This document shows positions 33,277 to 42,673 of a DNA stretch of 64,000 nucleotides, in pieces (the first letter of the stretch is position 1; every line of letters begins with the position of its first letter). The translations under genes were made by a program, and so were the position numbers. Under the pieces are notes generated by a model that saw nothing but the letters and a program-made list of their open reading frames with translations, searched no databases and was not told where the DNA came from. The DNA is from Mucilaginibacter phenanthrenivorans (GTDB lineage Bacteria > Bacteroidota > Bacteroidia > Sphingobacteriales > Sphingobacteriaceae): the NCBI RefSeq assembly GCF_024721155.1, contig NZ_JAHVAP010000004.1:124001-188000 (forward strand), given 5' to 3'.

Positions 33277-33990
33277 ATGATAAAACTCTTCCAGAAAACA
33301 TCGCTCATAACTTTAATAGTTTGTTTTTCGGCATTTATAGCCAAGGCCCAGTTGGGCTACAACTATGCGCAATATGACATTGGGGTAGGCGCAGGTATGA
33401 ATAAGGTTTATGGCGACGCTGAAACTGTTACCAGCACCGCTTCCGTTCACTTCAATTTTACCTATAACGCAACACCGTATACAAATTTTGTTTGGGAGGC
33501 ACAGCTTGGAAAACTAAGGGGCGGCGATTCAGTGCTTACCAAATCAGGCCGGTATTTCAACAATGATTTTAGTGCCTTTATTTTTCGGGGGCAGCTGCAA
33601 TTTGGCGAGTTCCTGGATTATTCGAACAGCCAGTTCAATAACGCGCTTAAAAACCTGTATGTATCGGCCGGCATTGGGTTCGTATTCAATAATATAACGC
33701 AGATCAGCCGGACTTCCGAAAAAGTTGCTGGATTTTATACGGATGGTGAAAATAAAAGCAAGGAACCCTTTGTTCCGCTGCGTGTTGGCTATGAGTTAAA
33801 GCTGTACAACAGGTATTCACAACCAAGCGCAAAAATAGATCTTGCCTACGGTTATAATATAATTTTAGGCGACGGGCTGGATGGTTTTACGGCCGGAACA
33901 CACAACGATGCCTATTCACAAATTACTTTGGGCGTAAAATTTGCAATCGGGTCAGCAAGTACCTCGTACCGAAAACAAATCACTTATTAG
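33277..33990 (+). CDS. Outer-membrane beta-barrel-like protein
   Basis: A 237-residue exported protein with signal peptide (LITLIVCFSAFIAKAQ). The mature part alternates hydrophobic and polar residues (YDIGVGAGMNKVYGDAE, LYVSAGIGFVFNNITQ, KIDLAYGYNIILGDG) and ends ITLGVKFAIGS...YRKQITY, a pattern of a small porin-like beta-barrel of about eight strands. No named family recognised. Confidence 0.7.
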   Translation: MIKLFQKTSLITLIVCFSAFIAKAQLGYNYAQYDIGVGAGMNKVYGDAETVTSTASVHFNFTYNATPYTNFVWEAQLGKLRGGDSVLTKSGRYFNNDFSAFIFRGQLQFGEFLDYSNSQFNNALKNLYVSAGIGFVFNNITQISRTSEKVAGFYTDGENKSKEPFVPLRVGYELKLYNRYSQPSAKIDLAYGYNIILGDGLDGFTAGTHNDAYSQITLGVKFAIGSASTSYRKQITY

Positions 33991-34091
33991 TTCGGTTGTA
34001 GTTGGTGGAAGGGTTTGTAAAGATTGTTCTGTTAAATTGCCAAACATCTGCAAATGCTAATATTTTTACAACAACTAAAAACTATAACACC

Positions 34092-34517
34092 ATGAGTAAC
34101 GAACCATTCGACCCCGTTTTTGACAGTGAAGGCGAAGACCGGGACCGCACCCTAAAGGATGAACTTGGCGAAACCATCGACAAGGAAAACCTTAACTATA
34201 ACGCAGAAGACGACAGCTTTGAATACGACGTTAAAAGCGACGATCCTGAATACCAGCATGCCGACCCATATAATACTTCGGTAAAAAATGGGGAGGACAT
34301 GAACTCCACCTATGATGAGGCAAACCCCTACGATGCAGGCGAAGAGTATATTCCCAATGAATCGTTAGAAACCGATGTAGATAAACTGGGCATGCACATT
34401 GACGATGGCGAGATAGTTGAGCTTGACGCCGCAGACAAGGCTTTAAGCCATACCCCGGAGGATGACCGTACAGACCTTGATGAGGAAGGTTATCCTAAAA
34501 ATGACAGGCGAAGATAG
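34092..34517 (+). CDS. Small highly acidic protein
   Basis: A 141-residue, strongly acidic protein (DSEGEDRDRTLKDELGE, NYNAEDDSFEYDVKSDD and so on) without signal peptide or hydrophobic segments, probably disordered. I chose the ATG at 34092; the frame opens at 34002, but the extra 30 residues (MVEGFVKIVLLNCQ...) arise from an intergenic word array (acaacaactaaaaac). Not a recognised family. The basic tail NDRRR ends it. Confidence 0.7.
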   Translation: MSNEPFDPVFDSEGEDRDRTLKDELGETIDKENLNYNAEDDSFEYDVKSDDPEYQHADPYNTSVKNGEDMNSTYDEANPYDAGEEYIPNESLETDVDKLGMHIDDGEIVELDAADKALSHTPEDDRTDLDEEGYPKNDRRR

Positions 34518-34540
34518 ACAGATCGATCTTAATAAAATCA

Positions 34541-34569
34541 AAAAGGTCCGGTTAATAGCCGGACCTTTT
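34541..34569. terminator. Bidirectional intrinsic terminator
   Basis: Perfect 11-bp stem aaaaggtccgg / ccggacctttt, 7-base loop, between the acidic-protein gene and the converging DUF2911 gene. Confidence 0.9.
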
Positions 34570-34588
34570 CTTTTCAAGATTTTTTTGG

Positions 34589-35425
34589 TTATTTGGTTGC
34601 AGCTGCGAGTACGTCGCTATTCAACCGAACGTACTCTTCGTTCTTACCATCACCGGCTAACTTTACACCCTCTTTAGCGGTTGCAGCTGCCGCGACCTTG
34701 TCGCCTTTCTTCAGCTGTACACGTGCTACCCAAAGCTTTGCCACATAAGGTGGCATACCCGGGATTTTTCCCATCTCATTTGCCCAGGCCAGAGCTTTAG
34801 CCATATCCTTATTGTTATTCCAGTAATATATAACCGCATCATAGTAAGGCTTTTTATCCGTTTTCATAGCCGAATCGATATTCGCCATTATCTTTGAGTC
34901 GATGTCGCAGGTTAAGTGTATGGTAACCGCAGTATTTTGCCACATCAACTGCATTTCACCGCTGGTTGGATAAATATTAGCAAACTGGATAGTAAAGGTT
35001 TCTACCGGTTTTGCTGTTTTTTCGGGAGTTACTGTGAAGCGTAAAAAATCTTCGCTTTCCTTATAGGAGTAAGCGCCCCATTGTTTTGCGTTTTTGCTCA
35101 AAATTATAGTCCACTGTTTTTCGCCGGGAATACTGAATAAACCATACTCACCTGCCGGTACCTTATGACCTTCAAGCGAAACATCATCGCTGAACTTCAA
35201 TACCGTTGCCGAATTAGCACCGGTGCGCCAAACCTTGTCGTAAGGCTCGGTTACACCAAAAATTTTGCGGCCCTTTGTATTTGGTCTTGAGTAAGTAAGA
35301 TTGATCTTTCCTAATCCAAAATCCTGGGTAATGGTTTGTGTCGTGCTAGGCTGCGGTGTTATCTGCGCGTAGCTGCTGACAGTAAAAAAAACGATTGCGA
35401 TTGTTAAAAGTCTTGATGGGTTCAT
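34589..35425 (-). CDS. Secreted DUF2911 protein
   Basis: A 278-residue exported protein. Signal peptide MNPSRLLTIAIVFFTVSSYAQ, then a DUF2911 domain (about 35-180) with IFGVTEPYDKVWRTGANSATVLKFSDDV and LEGHKVPAGEYGLFSIPGEKQWTIILSK. A short helical, TPR-like tail (about 195-278) follows. The role of the family is unknown. The 217-base gap upstream has no element I can name. Confidence 0.88.
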   Translation of the reverse strand: MNPSRLLTIAIVFFTVSSYAQITPQPSTTQTITQDFGLGKINLTYSRPNTKGRKIFGVTEPYDKVWRTGANSATVLKFSDDVSLEGHKVPAGEYGLFSIPGEKQWTIILSKNAKQWGAYSYKESEDFLRFTVTPEKTAKPVETFTIQFANIYPTSGEMQLMWQNTAVTIHLTCDIDSKIMANIDSAMKTDKKPYYDAVIYYWNNNKDMAKALAWANEMGKIPGMPPYVAKLWVARVQLKKGDKVAAAATAKEGVKLAGDGKNEEYVRLNSDVLAAATK

Positions 35426-35642
35426 GTTGGTTAAATTTATAACGGGCTAAAAATAAATAATTAAAATATAAACGTTGTACGCTGGCAACTGAAAAAACAA
35501 AACGGTTGGTTTTACATCTGCTTCGCATTGTTCTTTAGCATGATAATCGCTAATTTTATCAAAAATCACCCTAAAGTATGACTAAAAACAGAGACCATTA
35601 GTCCAATTTTGAGCCGGATTTAAAACTTATAACAATAAAACA

Positions 35643-36182
35643 ATGAAAAGGACAATTTGGACTTGCGGGTTGACAGGCGGATTTGTAGCCGCTGCATGGG
35701 CCGTTGTTAGCGCAGGCGTATTGAACGATAGCTTAAGCTTAAATACGCGGATGGTTCTTGGCTATGCATCTATGATACTAGCCTTTTCGCTCATTTTTGT
35801 AGCAATAAAAAACTACCGCGATAATGACAACAGCGGCGTAATTACTTTTGGAAAGGCGCTTCAAATAGGGCTTTTAATAACGCTTATCGCATCAACTGTA
35901 TATGTGGTGGTCTGGATGATAGATTTTAAATATTTCGTTCCTGATTACGGTGAAAGGTATCAAGCCCAGGTATTAGCCGAATTGAAGGCGACTGGGGCAA
36001 GCGCCGGGGAAATAAAAAAGCAGGGAGCTGAATTGGCAGTCACGATGACATAATATAAAACAAGCCCGGCCTTTCGGGTGATGTTCACCTATTTGGAAAT
36101 TGTGCCGGTTGGGATCATAGTATCTATAATAGCTGCGCTGATACTTAAAAGTAAGGCTAAACCGGCGATGGTAAACGCGTAA
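35643..36182 (+). pseudogene. DUF4199 membrane protein interrupted by an in-frame stop
   Basis: The first frame (35643-36053, 136 residues) has the DUF4199 start (GFVAAAWAVVSAGVL, MVLGYASMILAFSLIFVAIKNYRD, GVITFGKALQIGLLITLIAS) but stops at TAA 36051-36053 before the last helix. In the same frame the sequence continues YKTSPAFRVMFTYLEIVPVG and IIVSIIAALILKSKA to TAA 36180-36182, which is the normal DUF4199 ending (a FRxxxTYLEIxPVG motif and a fourth transmembrane helix). One nonsense codon therefore splits an otherwise intact 179-codon gene. It could be a real mutation, a sequencing error, or a tolerated truncation. Confidence 0.8.
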
Positions 36183-36200
36183 ATTAAAATCTGATTAAAT

Positions 36201-36581
36201 ATGAAAAAAGTAACGGGCCTTGGCGGCGTATTTTTTAAGTGCAATGACCCGAAAGGCATGAATGAGTGGTATGTTAAAAACCTGGGATTGCCAACCAGTC
36301 AATACGGAACTACATTTGAGTGGCGGGAAGCCGATGATCCGTCGAAACAAGGATCTACATCCTGGTGTACATTTCCGCAGGACACTAAGTATTTCAATCC
36401 GTCTGAAAAACCTTTTATGATCAATTACCGGGTAGAAAACCTGGTTGCACTGCTCGACGAGCTAAAGAAAGACAATGTGACCATTGTTGATGAAATTGCC
36501 GAATACGACTACGGTAAGTTTGTTCATGTGCTTGATCCGGAAGGGAACATTATTGAGCTCTGGGAACCGGCGGACGAGTAG
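36201..36581 (+). CDS. VOC-family (glyoxalase-like) protein
   Basis: A 126-residue vicinal-oxygen-chelate protein: GLGGVFFKCNDPKGMNEWYVKNLGLP (first beta-alpha-beta module) and KFVHVLDPEGNIIELWEP (second module with the conserved Glu). Family members include glyoxalase I and resistance proteins; the substrate cannot be told. It follows the broken DUF4199 gene by 18 bases. Confidence 0.88.
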   Translation: MKKVTGLGGVFFKCNDPKGMNEWYVKNLGLPTSQYGTTFEWREADDPSKQGSTSWCTFPQDTKYFNPSEKPFMINYRVENLVALLDELKKDNVTIVDEIAEYDYGKFVHVLDPEGNIIELWEPADE

Positions 36582-36802
36582 AAACAAGATAACATGGCGG
36601 CGTAAATCACCGTCCAGATAACAAATATTGCGATGGTTTGAGCCCCATCACAATATTTGCTTTAAGATTTTGCCTTTGTGCCCTGTTAGTTTTTTCGAAA
36701 TTCGTCACCCGGGACTTACTCCATTGATGCTTTTCATGGTTGTAGATATACGCAAAACGCACACCTCCTCCCTCTCTGTCAATCTTATGCAATCTGCAAT
36801 TT

Positions 36803-36825
36803 GGCACATTAAAAATCTGCACATC
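36803..36825. repeat. Word copy (gcacattaaaaatctgcaca)
   Basis: A single short array before pruA. The same words occur at 43194-43216 and 52409-52442, both touching the ends of genes. The rest of the gap 36582-36802 shows nothing I can name. Confidence 0.5.
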
Positions 36826-36831
36826 AATTCA

Positions 36832-36839
36832 TATCTTTG
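36832..36839 (+). promoter_or_regulatory. Candidate -7 box TATCTTTG for pruA
   Basis: Exact TAnnTTTG match 20 bases before the pruA ATG; the nearest TTTG (36800-36803) is spaced 28 bases, wider than usual. Confidence 0.4.
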
Positions 36840-36859
36840 CCATGTAATAACTGACAAAC

Positions 36860-38497
36860 ATGCTTAAAGGATTTTTTAACGTTCCGCCACCGCAGAACGA
36901 ACCGGTATTGAATTACGGTCCGCGCAGTGTGGAACGAGCAGCGCTAAAAGCTGCTTTGGATGAGGCCCGCGCCCATCAGATCGATATCCCGATGTACATC
37001 GGCGACAAGGAAGTACGCACCGGCAAAAAGCTGGAGATCCGTCCGCCACATGATCACAAACATTTACTGGCCACATTTTCTGAAGGCGACGCCAGCCATG
37101 TAACCGCGGCAATTGATGCTGCCCTGGCAGCAAAAGCCAATTGGGAAGAACTGCCGTGGGAACAACGCGCAGCCATATTTTTAAAAGCTGCCGAGTTGAT
37201 CGCAGGCCCATACCGCGCAAAAATAAACGCGGCAACCATGCTTGGCCAGTCGAAGAATGCTTATCAGGCTGAGATAGATGCTGCCTGTGAGTTCATCGAC
37301 TTCCTGCGTTTTAACGTAGAGTACATGACTGAGATCTACAAGCAACAGCCGCCTGTATCGGGCAAAGGTGTTTGGAACCGTGTAGAACAACGCCCGCTGG
37401 AAGGCTTTATATTCGCTTTAACTCCATTTAACTTTACCGCAATTGCAGGTAACCTGCCAGCCTCTGCAGCCATGATGGGTAACGTAGTAGTTTGGAAGCC
37501 GGCATACCCTCAAATTTTTGCAGCAAACGTATTGATGCAGGTATTTAAGGAAGCTGGTGTGCCTGATGGCGTTATCAATTTAATTTATGTTGACGGCCCG
37601 GTTGCAGGCGAGGTGATCTTTAATCACCCTGATTTTGCAGGCATCCACTTTACAGGATCGACCAAAGTGTTCCAGAATATCTGGCAGACTATTGGTACCA
37701 ATATCCACAAATACAAAACCTATCCGCGCATAGTTGGCGAAACCGGCGGTAAGGACTTTGTGCTTGCTCACCCAAGCGCCGACGCTGATGTGGTAAGCAC
37801 TGCACTTGTTCGCGGTGCGTTTGAGTACCAGGGACAAAAATGCTCAGCTGCTTCAAGGGCCTATATTCCCGCTTCATTGTGGCCTGCTGTAAAAGCCAAC
37901 ATGCAGCGCGATATTACCTCATTCAAAATTGGCCCGGTTGAGGATTTCCAAAACTTCATTAACGCCGTTATCACCGAAGTATCCTTCGATAAACTGGCAA
38001 AATATATTGATGCAGCTAAGAATGATAAAAGCGTTGAGCTGGTTGCAGGTGGTGGTTACGACAAATCAAAAGGCTGGTTTGTTGAGCCGACTGTTTTAAG
38101 GGTTGATGATCCTTATTACGTAACCATGTGCGAAGAACTTTTCGGCCCGGTATTGACTATTTACGTATACGAAGACGACAAATTTGACGAGATCCTTGAT
38201 GTTGTTGACAAGACGTCCATCTACGCGCTAACCGGCTCCATCATTTCACAAGATCGTTATGCTATTGCAAAGGCGACCTATCATTTGCGTAATGCTGCAG
38301 GTAACTTCTATATCAACGATAAACCGACAGGTGCAGTAGTTGGTCAGCAGCCATTTGGCGGTGCAAGAGGTTCAGGTACAAATGATAAGGCAGGCTCAAT
38401 GATCAATTTATTGCGTTGGGTATCCCCCCGTACCATAAAGGAAACTTTCGATCCGCCAAAGGATTACAGGTACCCGTTTTTGGCGAAGGAACTGTAG
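36860..38497 (+). CDS. pruA: L-glutamate gamma-semialdehyde (P5C) dehydrogenase
   Basis: A 545-residue aldehyde dehydrogenase of the P5C dehydrogenase type, second step of proline breakdown. The family N-terminus (NEPVLNYGPRSVERAALKAAL) is present. The catalytic Glu lies in VGETGGKDFVLAHP and the catalytic Cys in YQGQKCSAASRAY. PFNFTAIAGNLP, HFTGSTKVFQ and GQQPFGGARGSGTNDKAG also fit. The proline dehydrogenase gene is not in this window. Confidence 0.96.
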   Translation: MLKGFFNVPPPQNEPVLNYGPRSVERAALKAALDEARAHQIDIPMYIGDKEVRTGKKLEIRPPHDHKHLLATFSEGDASHVTAAIDAALAAKANWEELPWEQRAAIFLKAAELIAGPYRAKINAATMLGQSKNAYQAEIDAACEFIDFLRFNVEYMTEIYKQQPPVSGKGVWNRVEQRPLEGFIFALTPFNFTAIAGNLPASAAMMGNVVVWKPAYPQIFAANVLMQVFKEAGVPDGVINLIYVDGPVAGEVIFNHPDFAGIHFTGSTKVFQNIWQTIGTNIHKYKTYPRIVGETGGKDFVLAHPSADADVVSTALVRGAFEYQGQKCSAASRAYIPASLWPAVKANMQRDITSFKIGPVEDFQNFINAVITEVSFDKLAKYIDAAKNDKSVELVAGGGYDKSKGWFVEPTVLRVDDPYYVTMCEELFGPVLTIYVYEDDKFDEILDVVDKTSIYALTGSIISQDRYAIAKATYHLRNAAGNFYINDKPTGAVVGQQPFGGARGSGTNDKAGSMINLLRWVSPRTIKETFDPPKDYRYPFLAKEL

Positions 38498-38500
38498 AAG

Positions 38501-38633
38501 AGGTTCATAGTTGATGGTTCATGGTTCATAGCAAAAGAAAGCGCTATGAATTGTGAACCATTTTTCGTTACGCTATTTTGCTAAGCACCATCCACCCTCC
38601 GGCTATGAACTATGAACCATTAACCATGAACTA
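38501..38633. repeat. Word-array inverted repeat (ttcatag family)
   Basis: Left arm 38501-38532 (aggttcatagttgatggttc...) lies just after pruA; right arm 38601-38633 (ggctatgaactatgaacc...) reaches into the stop codon of the converging carbonic anhydrase gene. Same words as 1084-1203, 37 kb away. Confidence 0.9.
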
Positions 38634-39302
38634 TTTAAACTTAAACACGTTCTGCATATTGGCGTTGTCATAAGCGCTCACCTTCATATCGGTGATGATG
38701 CCGGTTTTAAGGCTATACACCCAGCCATGCACGCCAATCTGCTGCCCGTTTGCCCAGGCATTTTGAACGATGGATGTTTTGCACAGGTTGTAAACGTTTT
38801 CAATTACGTTGTATTCCACCAGTTTATCGCAGCGTTCGTTAATATCTGTAATGGTTTCCAATTTGCTGGCATGCAGGCGGTAAACATCCTTTATATGCCT
38901 TAGCCAGTTATCAATCAGCCCGTACTGCTGGTTAGTAATTGCGGCCATCACGCCGCCGCAACCATAATGCCCGGTTACTATTACGTGCTTTACCTTTAAT
39001 ACATTCACCGCATAATCCAGCACCGACAGCATATTCATATCCGAATGTACAACCATATTGGCAATGTTACGGTGAACGAAGATCTCGCCCGGAGGCATGT
39101 TGGTGATCTGGTTAGCTGGAACCCGGCTATCTGCACAGCCTATCCAAAGCACAGGCGGCGTCTGCCCCGCCGCAAGTTTTTGAAAATATTCAGGATCGGC
39201 ATCAAGGGTGTTTTTTACAAACTGTTTGTTACCTTCAAGCAGGCTACTGTACAATTCCTGCGTGGTGGCAGGTGCATTATCATCAATAAGTTTAGCGCAC
39301 AT
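38631..39302 (-). CDS. Beta-carbonic anhydrase (copy 1)
   Basis: A 223-residue zinc carbonic anhydrase (CO2 to bicarbonate). Zinc ligands and the Asp-Arg dyad are visible: Cys56-x-Asp58-x-Arg60 in IGCADSRVPA, and His112/Cys115 in GHYGCGG. I chose the ATG at 39302; an upstream ATG at 39335 adds 11 residues with no family support. It is a close paralogue of the gene at 40254-40994, with long shared blocks (HSDMNMLSVLDYAVNVLKVK, GLIDNWLR, IKDVYRLH). A DUF1275 gene separates the two. Confidence 0.94.
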   Translation of the reverse strand: MCAKLIDDNAPATTQELYSSLLEGNKQFVKNTLDADPEYFQKLAAGQTPPVLWIGCADSRVPANQITNMPPGEIFVHRNIANMVVHSDMNMLSVLDYAVNVLKVKHVIVTGHYGCGGVMAAITNQQYGLIDNWLRHIKDVYRLHASKLETITDINERCDKLVEYNVIENVYNLCKTSIVQNAWANGQQIGVHGWVYSLKTGIITDMKVSAYDNANMQNVFKFK

Positions 39303-39406
39303 GTTGTTTAAGGGGGATGTTAGTTGTAAAGGCAAAAATATAAAGATATTGATTATATCGCTTTATTTTGCATCAACAGAATGTTAACCATTTGTAATTA
39401 TACCGC

Positions 39407-40135
39407 CTATTTTGAAAACACCTTGCTCAACTTATGCAATGCCAGCGGAGACAGATCGTAATAAAGTATCGTTAATAAAATAACCGGCACAAAGTAAAAA
39501 ATAGCAAAGTCGAAAACATCAAACAGCAAGCCGCCTGCAACAGCGCCGATCAGGTAAAAGCTAAGGATGGTGATCCTGATATAAATCTTGTTTTTAAGCG
39601 TACTGCTTGCCTCGCCCCTGGGGTGGAGCAGTTCTGAAACCTCCCCGCCCAGATCGGTAAATAAGCCGGTAAGGTGTGATGTTTTGATTACACCGCCCGA
39701 TATAATGGACACCAGGCTATTTTGCAAGCCCATTGCGAATATAATAGCGCCGATAACCAACTCGCGCTCCAGCATAGTTTCCTTATAAAAATTATGTCCA
39801 TAGATAGCAACGAACAGAAGTACTACTATCTCGATGATGATTGGGATGGAATGCGCCTTGTATTTACTGATATGAATATAAGAGCGAACAATAAAGCTGG
39901 ATATAAAGGCTCCCGCAAAAAACATCAGCAGCCAGATCAGGAATACAATGATCTCCCTAAAATTCTGCTCAACAATATGCTTGGCCAGGTTAGCCACGTG
40001 GCCGGTAATATTTGCCGTAAACGCCAGGAACGCCACCATCCCTGCAACATTGGTAATCCCGGATGCCACCGCAGTTGACGATGCCAGCATGAGGTTTTCC
40101 TTAAATGTCCTGTCTTCCTTTGATTGTCTTAGCAC
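39407..40135 (-). CDS. DUF1275 (YoaK-like) membrane protein
   Basis: A 242-residue integral membrane protein with six or so helices. It shows the DUF1275 pattern: SGITNVAGMVAFLAFTANITGH, MGLQNSLVSIISGGVIKTSHLTGLFTDLGGEV. Function of the family is unknown. Its place between two carbonic anhydrases and near SulP suggests a link to anion or CO2 handling (inference only). Confidence 0.88.
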   Translation of the reverse strand: MLRQSKEDRTFKENLMLASSTAVASGITNVAGMVAFLAFTANITGHVANLAKHIVEQNFREIIVFLIWLLMFFAGAFISSFIVRSYIHISKYKAHSIPIIIEIVVLLFVAIYGHNFYKETMLERELVIGAIIFAMGLQNSLVSIISGGVIKTSHLTGLFTDLGGEVSELLHPRGEASSTLKNKIYIRITILSFYLIGAVAGGLLFDVFDFAIFYFVPVILLTILYYDLSPLALHKLSKVFSK

Positions 40136-40197
40136 CTGCTGATATTTGCCTGTTGGCGTATAAGGCGCAAAAATAGTATAAATACAACAGATACAAA

Positions 40198-40234
40198 AAG
40201 GCAGGGTAACATATCAGGAATATGCCCCTGCCTT
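40198..40234 (-). terminator. Intrinsic terminator after the second carbonic anhydrase
   Basis: A 9-bp stem aaggcaggg / ccctgcctt; read on the minus strand it ends in a run of T. It lies 20 bases past the stop of the minus-strand carbonic anhydrase gene. Confidence 0.75.
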
Positions 40235-40253
40235 AAGCTAGATTAAACACATG

Positions 40254-40994
40254 TTAGTGTGCGGCTGCTACGGCCTCAACACTATCAAGCTCATACACAT
40301 AGCCCAGGTTATCGGGCCCATCGCTGCTTACTTTCAAATCCTTAACCAAGCCTGTTGCCAGGTCAATTACCCATCCATGCAATTGCAGGTCGGTGCGCTG
40401 CTTCCAGGCATTTTGAATGATGCTGGTTTTGCACAGGTTATAAACCTGTTCCATTACATTTAACTCAACCAACCTGTTCAGCTTTGTCGTTTTGTCGGAG
40501 ATCCGGTCAAGCTCATGGCTGTGTAGGCGGTAAACATCCTTGATGTTCCGCAGCCAGTTATCAATCAGGCCAAACTGTTTGTTACTTAAGGCAGCCGCTA
40601 CGCCGCCGCAACCATAGTGACCAGCTACGATAACATGCTTTACCTTTAAAACATTTACAGCATAATCAAGCACACTCAGCATGTTCATATCGGAGTGTAC
40701 ACATACGTTGGCAATGTTCCGGTGTACAAATATTTCTCCCGGTTGGGTTCCTGTAACAACATTTGCAGGTACACGGCTGTCTGAGCAGCCTATCCAGAGC
40801 ACCTCGGGGCTTTGTCCGGCAGCCAGCTTATTAAAGTAGTCAGCATCTTCCTTGAGTTTTCTTTCCACCCAGTCGCTGTTCCCTTTAAGCAGGGAGCTAT
40901 AATTATCGGTTGCTACCGGCTTCAGTTGCTTGACATCAATTGCCGGTTTTATATAGTTGTTATTGTTGTTTACTTTATTTTCTTTAACTAACAT
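40254..40994 (-). CDS. Beta-carbonic anhydrase (copy 2)
   Basis: A 246-residue paralogue of the gene at 38631. Active-site residues: Cys70-x-Asp72-x-Arg74 in IGCSDSRVPA, His126 and Cys129 in GHYGCGG. It has an extra N-terminal stretch (Asn-rich KVNNNNNYIKP, about 25 residues) and a longer C-terminal tail. It begins 11 bases after the SulP stop, so transporter and enzyme are almost certainly one operon, as expected for bicarbonate uptake coupled to hydration. Confidence 0.95.
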   Translation of the reverse strand: MLVKENKVNNNNNYIKPAIDVKQLKPVATDNYSSLLKGNSDWVERKLKEDADYFNKLAAGQSPEVLWIGCSDSRVPANVVTGTQPGEIFVHRNIANVCVHSDMNMLSVLDYAVNVLKVKHVIVAGHYGCGGVAAALSNKQFGLIDNWLRNIKDVYRLHSHELDRISDKTTKLNRLVELNVMEQVYNLCKTSIIQNAWKQRTDLQLHGWVIDLATGLVKDLKVSSDGPDNLGYVYELDSVEAVAAAH

Positions 40995-41005
40995 GATCTT
41001 AAAAT

Positions 41006-42610
41006 TTAATTGGGGTTATACATTAATTGTTTTAAAGGTGGTACATCATATCGTTCACGCACCTCGTGCAGTTGTACAATGATGCCCTTGGTATAAGCAT
41101 TATGCTTAAAGTTTTGAATTATCTCCAGTACATCCTGGTCAATATACCTGGAGTTGGAGCCGTCGATAATTACATCTGTGCCTTTCGGCAGACTTGTCAA
41201 CGTAATTTGAATAGCGGCTTTATTTAAAAAAGAAACCTCTTCTGCAAGCCTTATCCGTATAGTCTTCTTATCACCGTTCTTGTCTATCTGGTAAAAATAC
41301 GGGTTGCGCATATTGGTACGCAGGATGTAAAATACCCCTACACACATTCCTATGCCTACACCAATAAGCAAATCGGTAAAAACTACAGCTGCAATGGTAA
41401 CTACGAAAGGTATAAACTGGTCGAGGCCCTTATGCCACATGTGTTTAAACAAGCTTATCCGCGCCAATTTATAGCCGGTGATCAGCAGGATGGCAGCCAA
41501 ACATGATAATGGGATAAGGTTAATAACTACCGGGATCAACAGTAGTGACACCAGCAGCAGACAGCCATGCACAATAGCGCTAACTTTGGTACGTGCCCCT
41601 GCATTAACATTTGCCGATGAGCGGACAATCACAGCCGTCATAGGCAGGCCGCCCAATAAACCGCTGATCAGGTTACCGGCTCCCTGTGCTACCAGCTCGC
41701 GATTGGTTGGTGAGATCCGCTTTATGGGGTCTATCTTATCAACTGCTTCCAGGCTCAGCAGGGTCTCCAGGCTGGCAACAACGGCTATGGTAACCGCCGT
41801 TATCCAGATCTGTTTATTGCCTATCATGCTAAAATCGGGACTTTTAAACAATGCCATAAACTCGGCTGTGCTGTTTACTAACGGGATATGAACAAACTGC
41901 TTTTCGAGCAGGGCGATCCCGCTATTTGCAAACGCAATGCTTAAACCAATTCCCGCCAAAACTACCAGCAGCGGAGCAGGAACAATGGCCAATTTTTTAA
42001 ATTTCGGCCAGTATATCATCAGCGCCATCGATACCATGGTAATGATAACCGCACCATAATTTACCCTTGATAAAGCCCCCAATATGCCTGAAAAGGTATT
42101 GCCTTCATCGGTTTGACTAAAGCGCTCATCGCCCTCAAAATCCGCATCGTAGCCTACGGCATGCGGAAATTGTTTTAAAATGAGGATTATCCCGATGGCC
42201 GCCAGCATCCCCTCAATTACTGCTGAGGGAAAGTAATTAGCAATGGTCCCTGCCTTTATTAACCCGAAAACCATTTGTAAAACTCCGGCTATAACCAGGC
42301 TCAATAAAAAAGCTTCGAACGAACCCAGGGTGGTAATGGCCGTTAACACAATAACTGTTAAGCCGGCAGCAGGCCCGGCCACGCTAAGCTGCGACCCGCT
42401 GAGCGTACCAACAACTATACCGCCAATTATACCTGCCAGCAAACCGGAAAATAAAGGCGCACCCGATGCCAAAGCTATGCCCAAACACAGGGGCAGGGCA
42501 ACCAGGAAAACTACTATACTTGAAGGAAGATCCTTCTTTAAATTTTTAGATAAAAAATATTTACGAAGGTTGAGACCGCCTGATGCAGACCCACCGTGCT
42601 CATTTTGCAT
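41006..42610 (-). CDS. SulP-family inorganic anion transporter
   Basis: A 534-residue SulP transporter. About 12-14 transmembrane helices with the family block LPLCLGIALASGAPLFSGLLAGIIGG near the start, GNLISGLLGGLPMTAVIVRSSANVNAGARTK in the middle, and a C-terminal STAS domain (about 455-530: TDVIIDGSNSRYIDQDVLEIIQNF). Substrates of the family are sulfate, bicarbonate and other anions; the carbonic anhydrase gene 11 bases downstream favours bicarbonate (inference). Confidence 0.95.
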   Translation of the reverse strand: MQNEHGGSASGGLNLRKYFLSKNLKKDLPSSIVVFLVALPLCLGIALASGAPLFSGLLAGIIGGIVVGTLSGSQLSVAGPAAGLTVIVLTAITTLGSFEAFLLSLVIAGVLQMVFGLIKAGTIANYFPSAVIEGMLAAIGIILILKQFPHAVGYDADFEGDERFSQTDEGNTFSGILGALSRVNYGAVIITMVSMALMIYWPKFKKLAIVPAPLLVVLAGIGLSIAFANSGIALLEKQFVHIPLVNSTAEFMALFKSPDFSMIGNKQIWITAVTIAVVASLETLLSLEAVDKIDPIKRISPTNRELVAQGAGNLISGLLGGLPMTAVIVRSSANVNAGARTKVSAIVHGCLLLVSLLLIPVVINLIPLSCLAAILLITGYKLARISLFKHMWHKGLDQFIPFVVTIAAVVFTDLLIGVGIGMCVGVFYILRTNMRNPYFYQIDKNGDKKTIRIRLAEEVSFLNKAAIQITLTSLPKGTDVIIDGSNSRYIDQDVLEIIQNFKHNAYTKGIIVQLHEVRERYDVPPLKQLMYNPN

Positions 42611-42673
42611 AAAAGGAAAAATTTGATGAAACTATAAATGAATTAAAAATCCGCAGGGTTGCGGCAAAGTCAT

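Noticed and set aside
34002..34091. Extended start of the acidic protein
   Set aside because: The extra residues come from a gttgtagttg/acaacaac word region and differ in composition from the rest.
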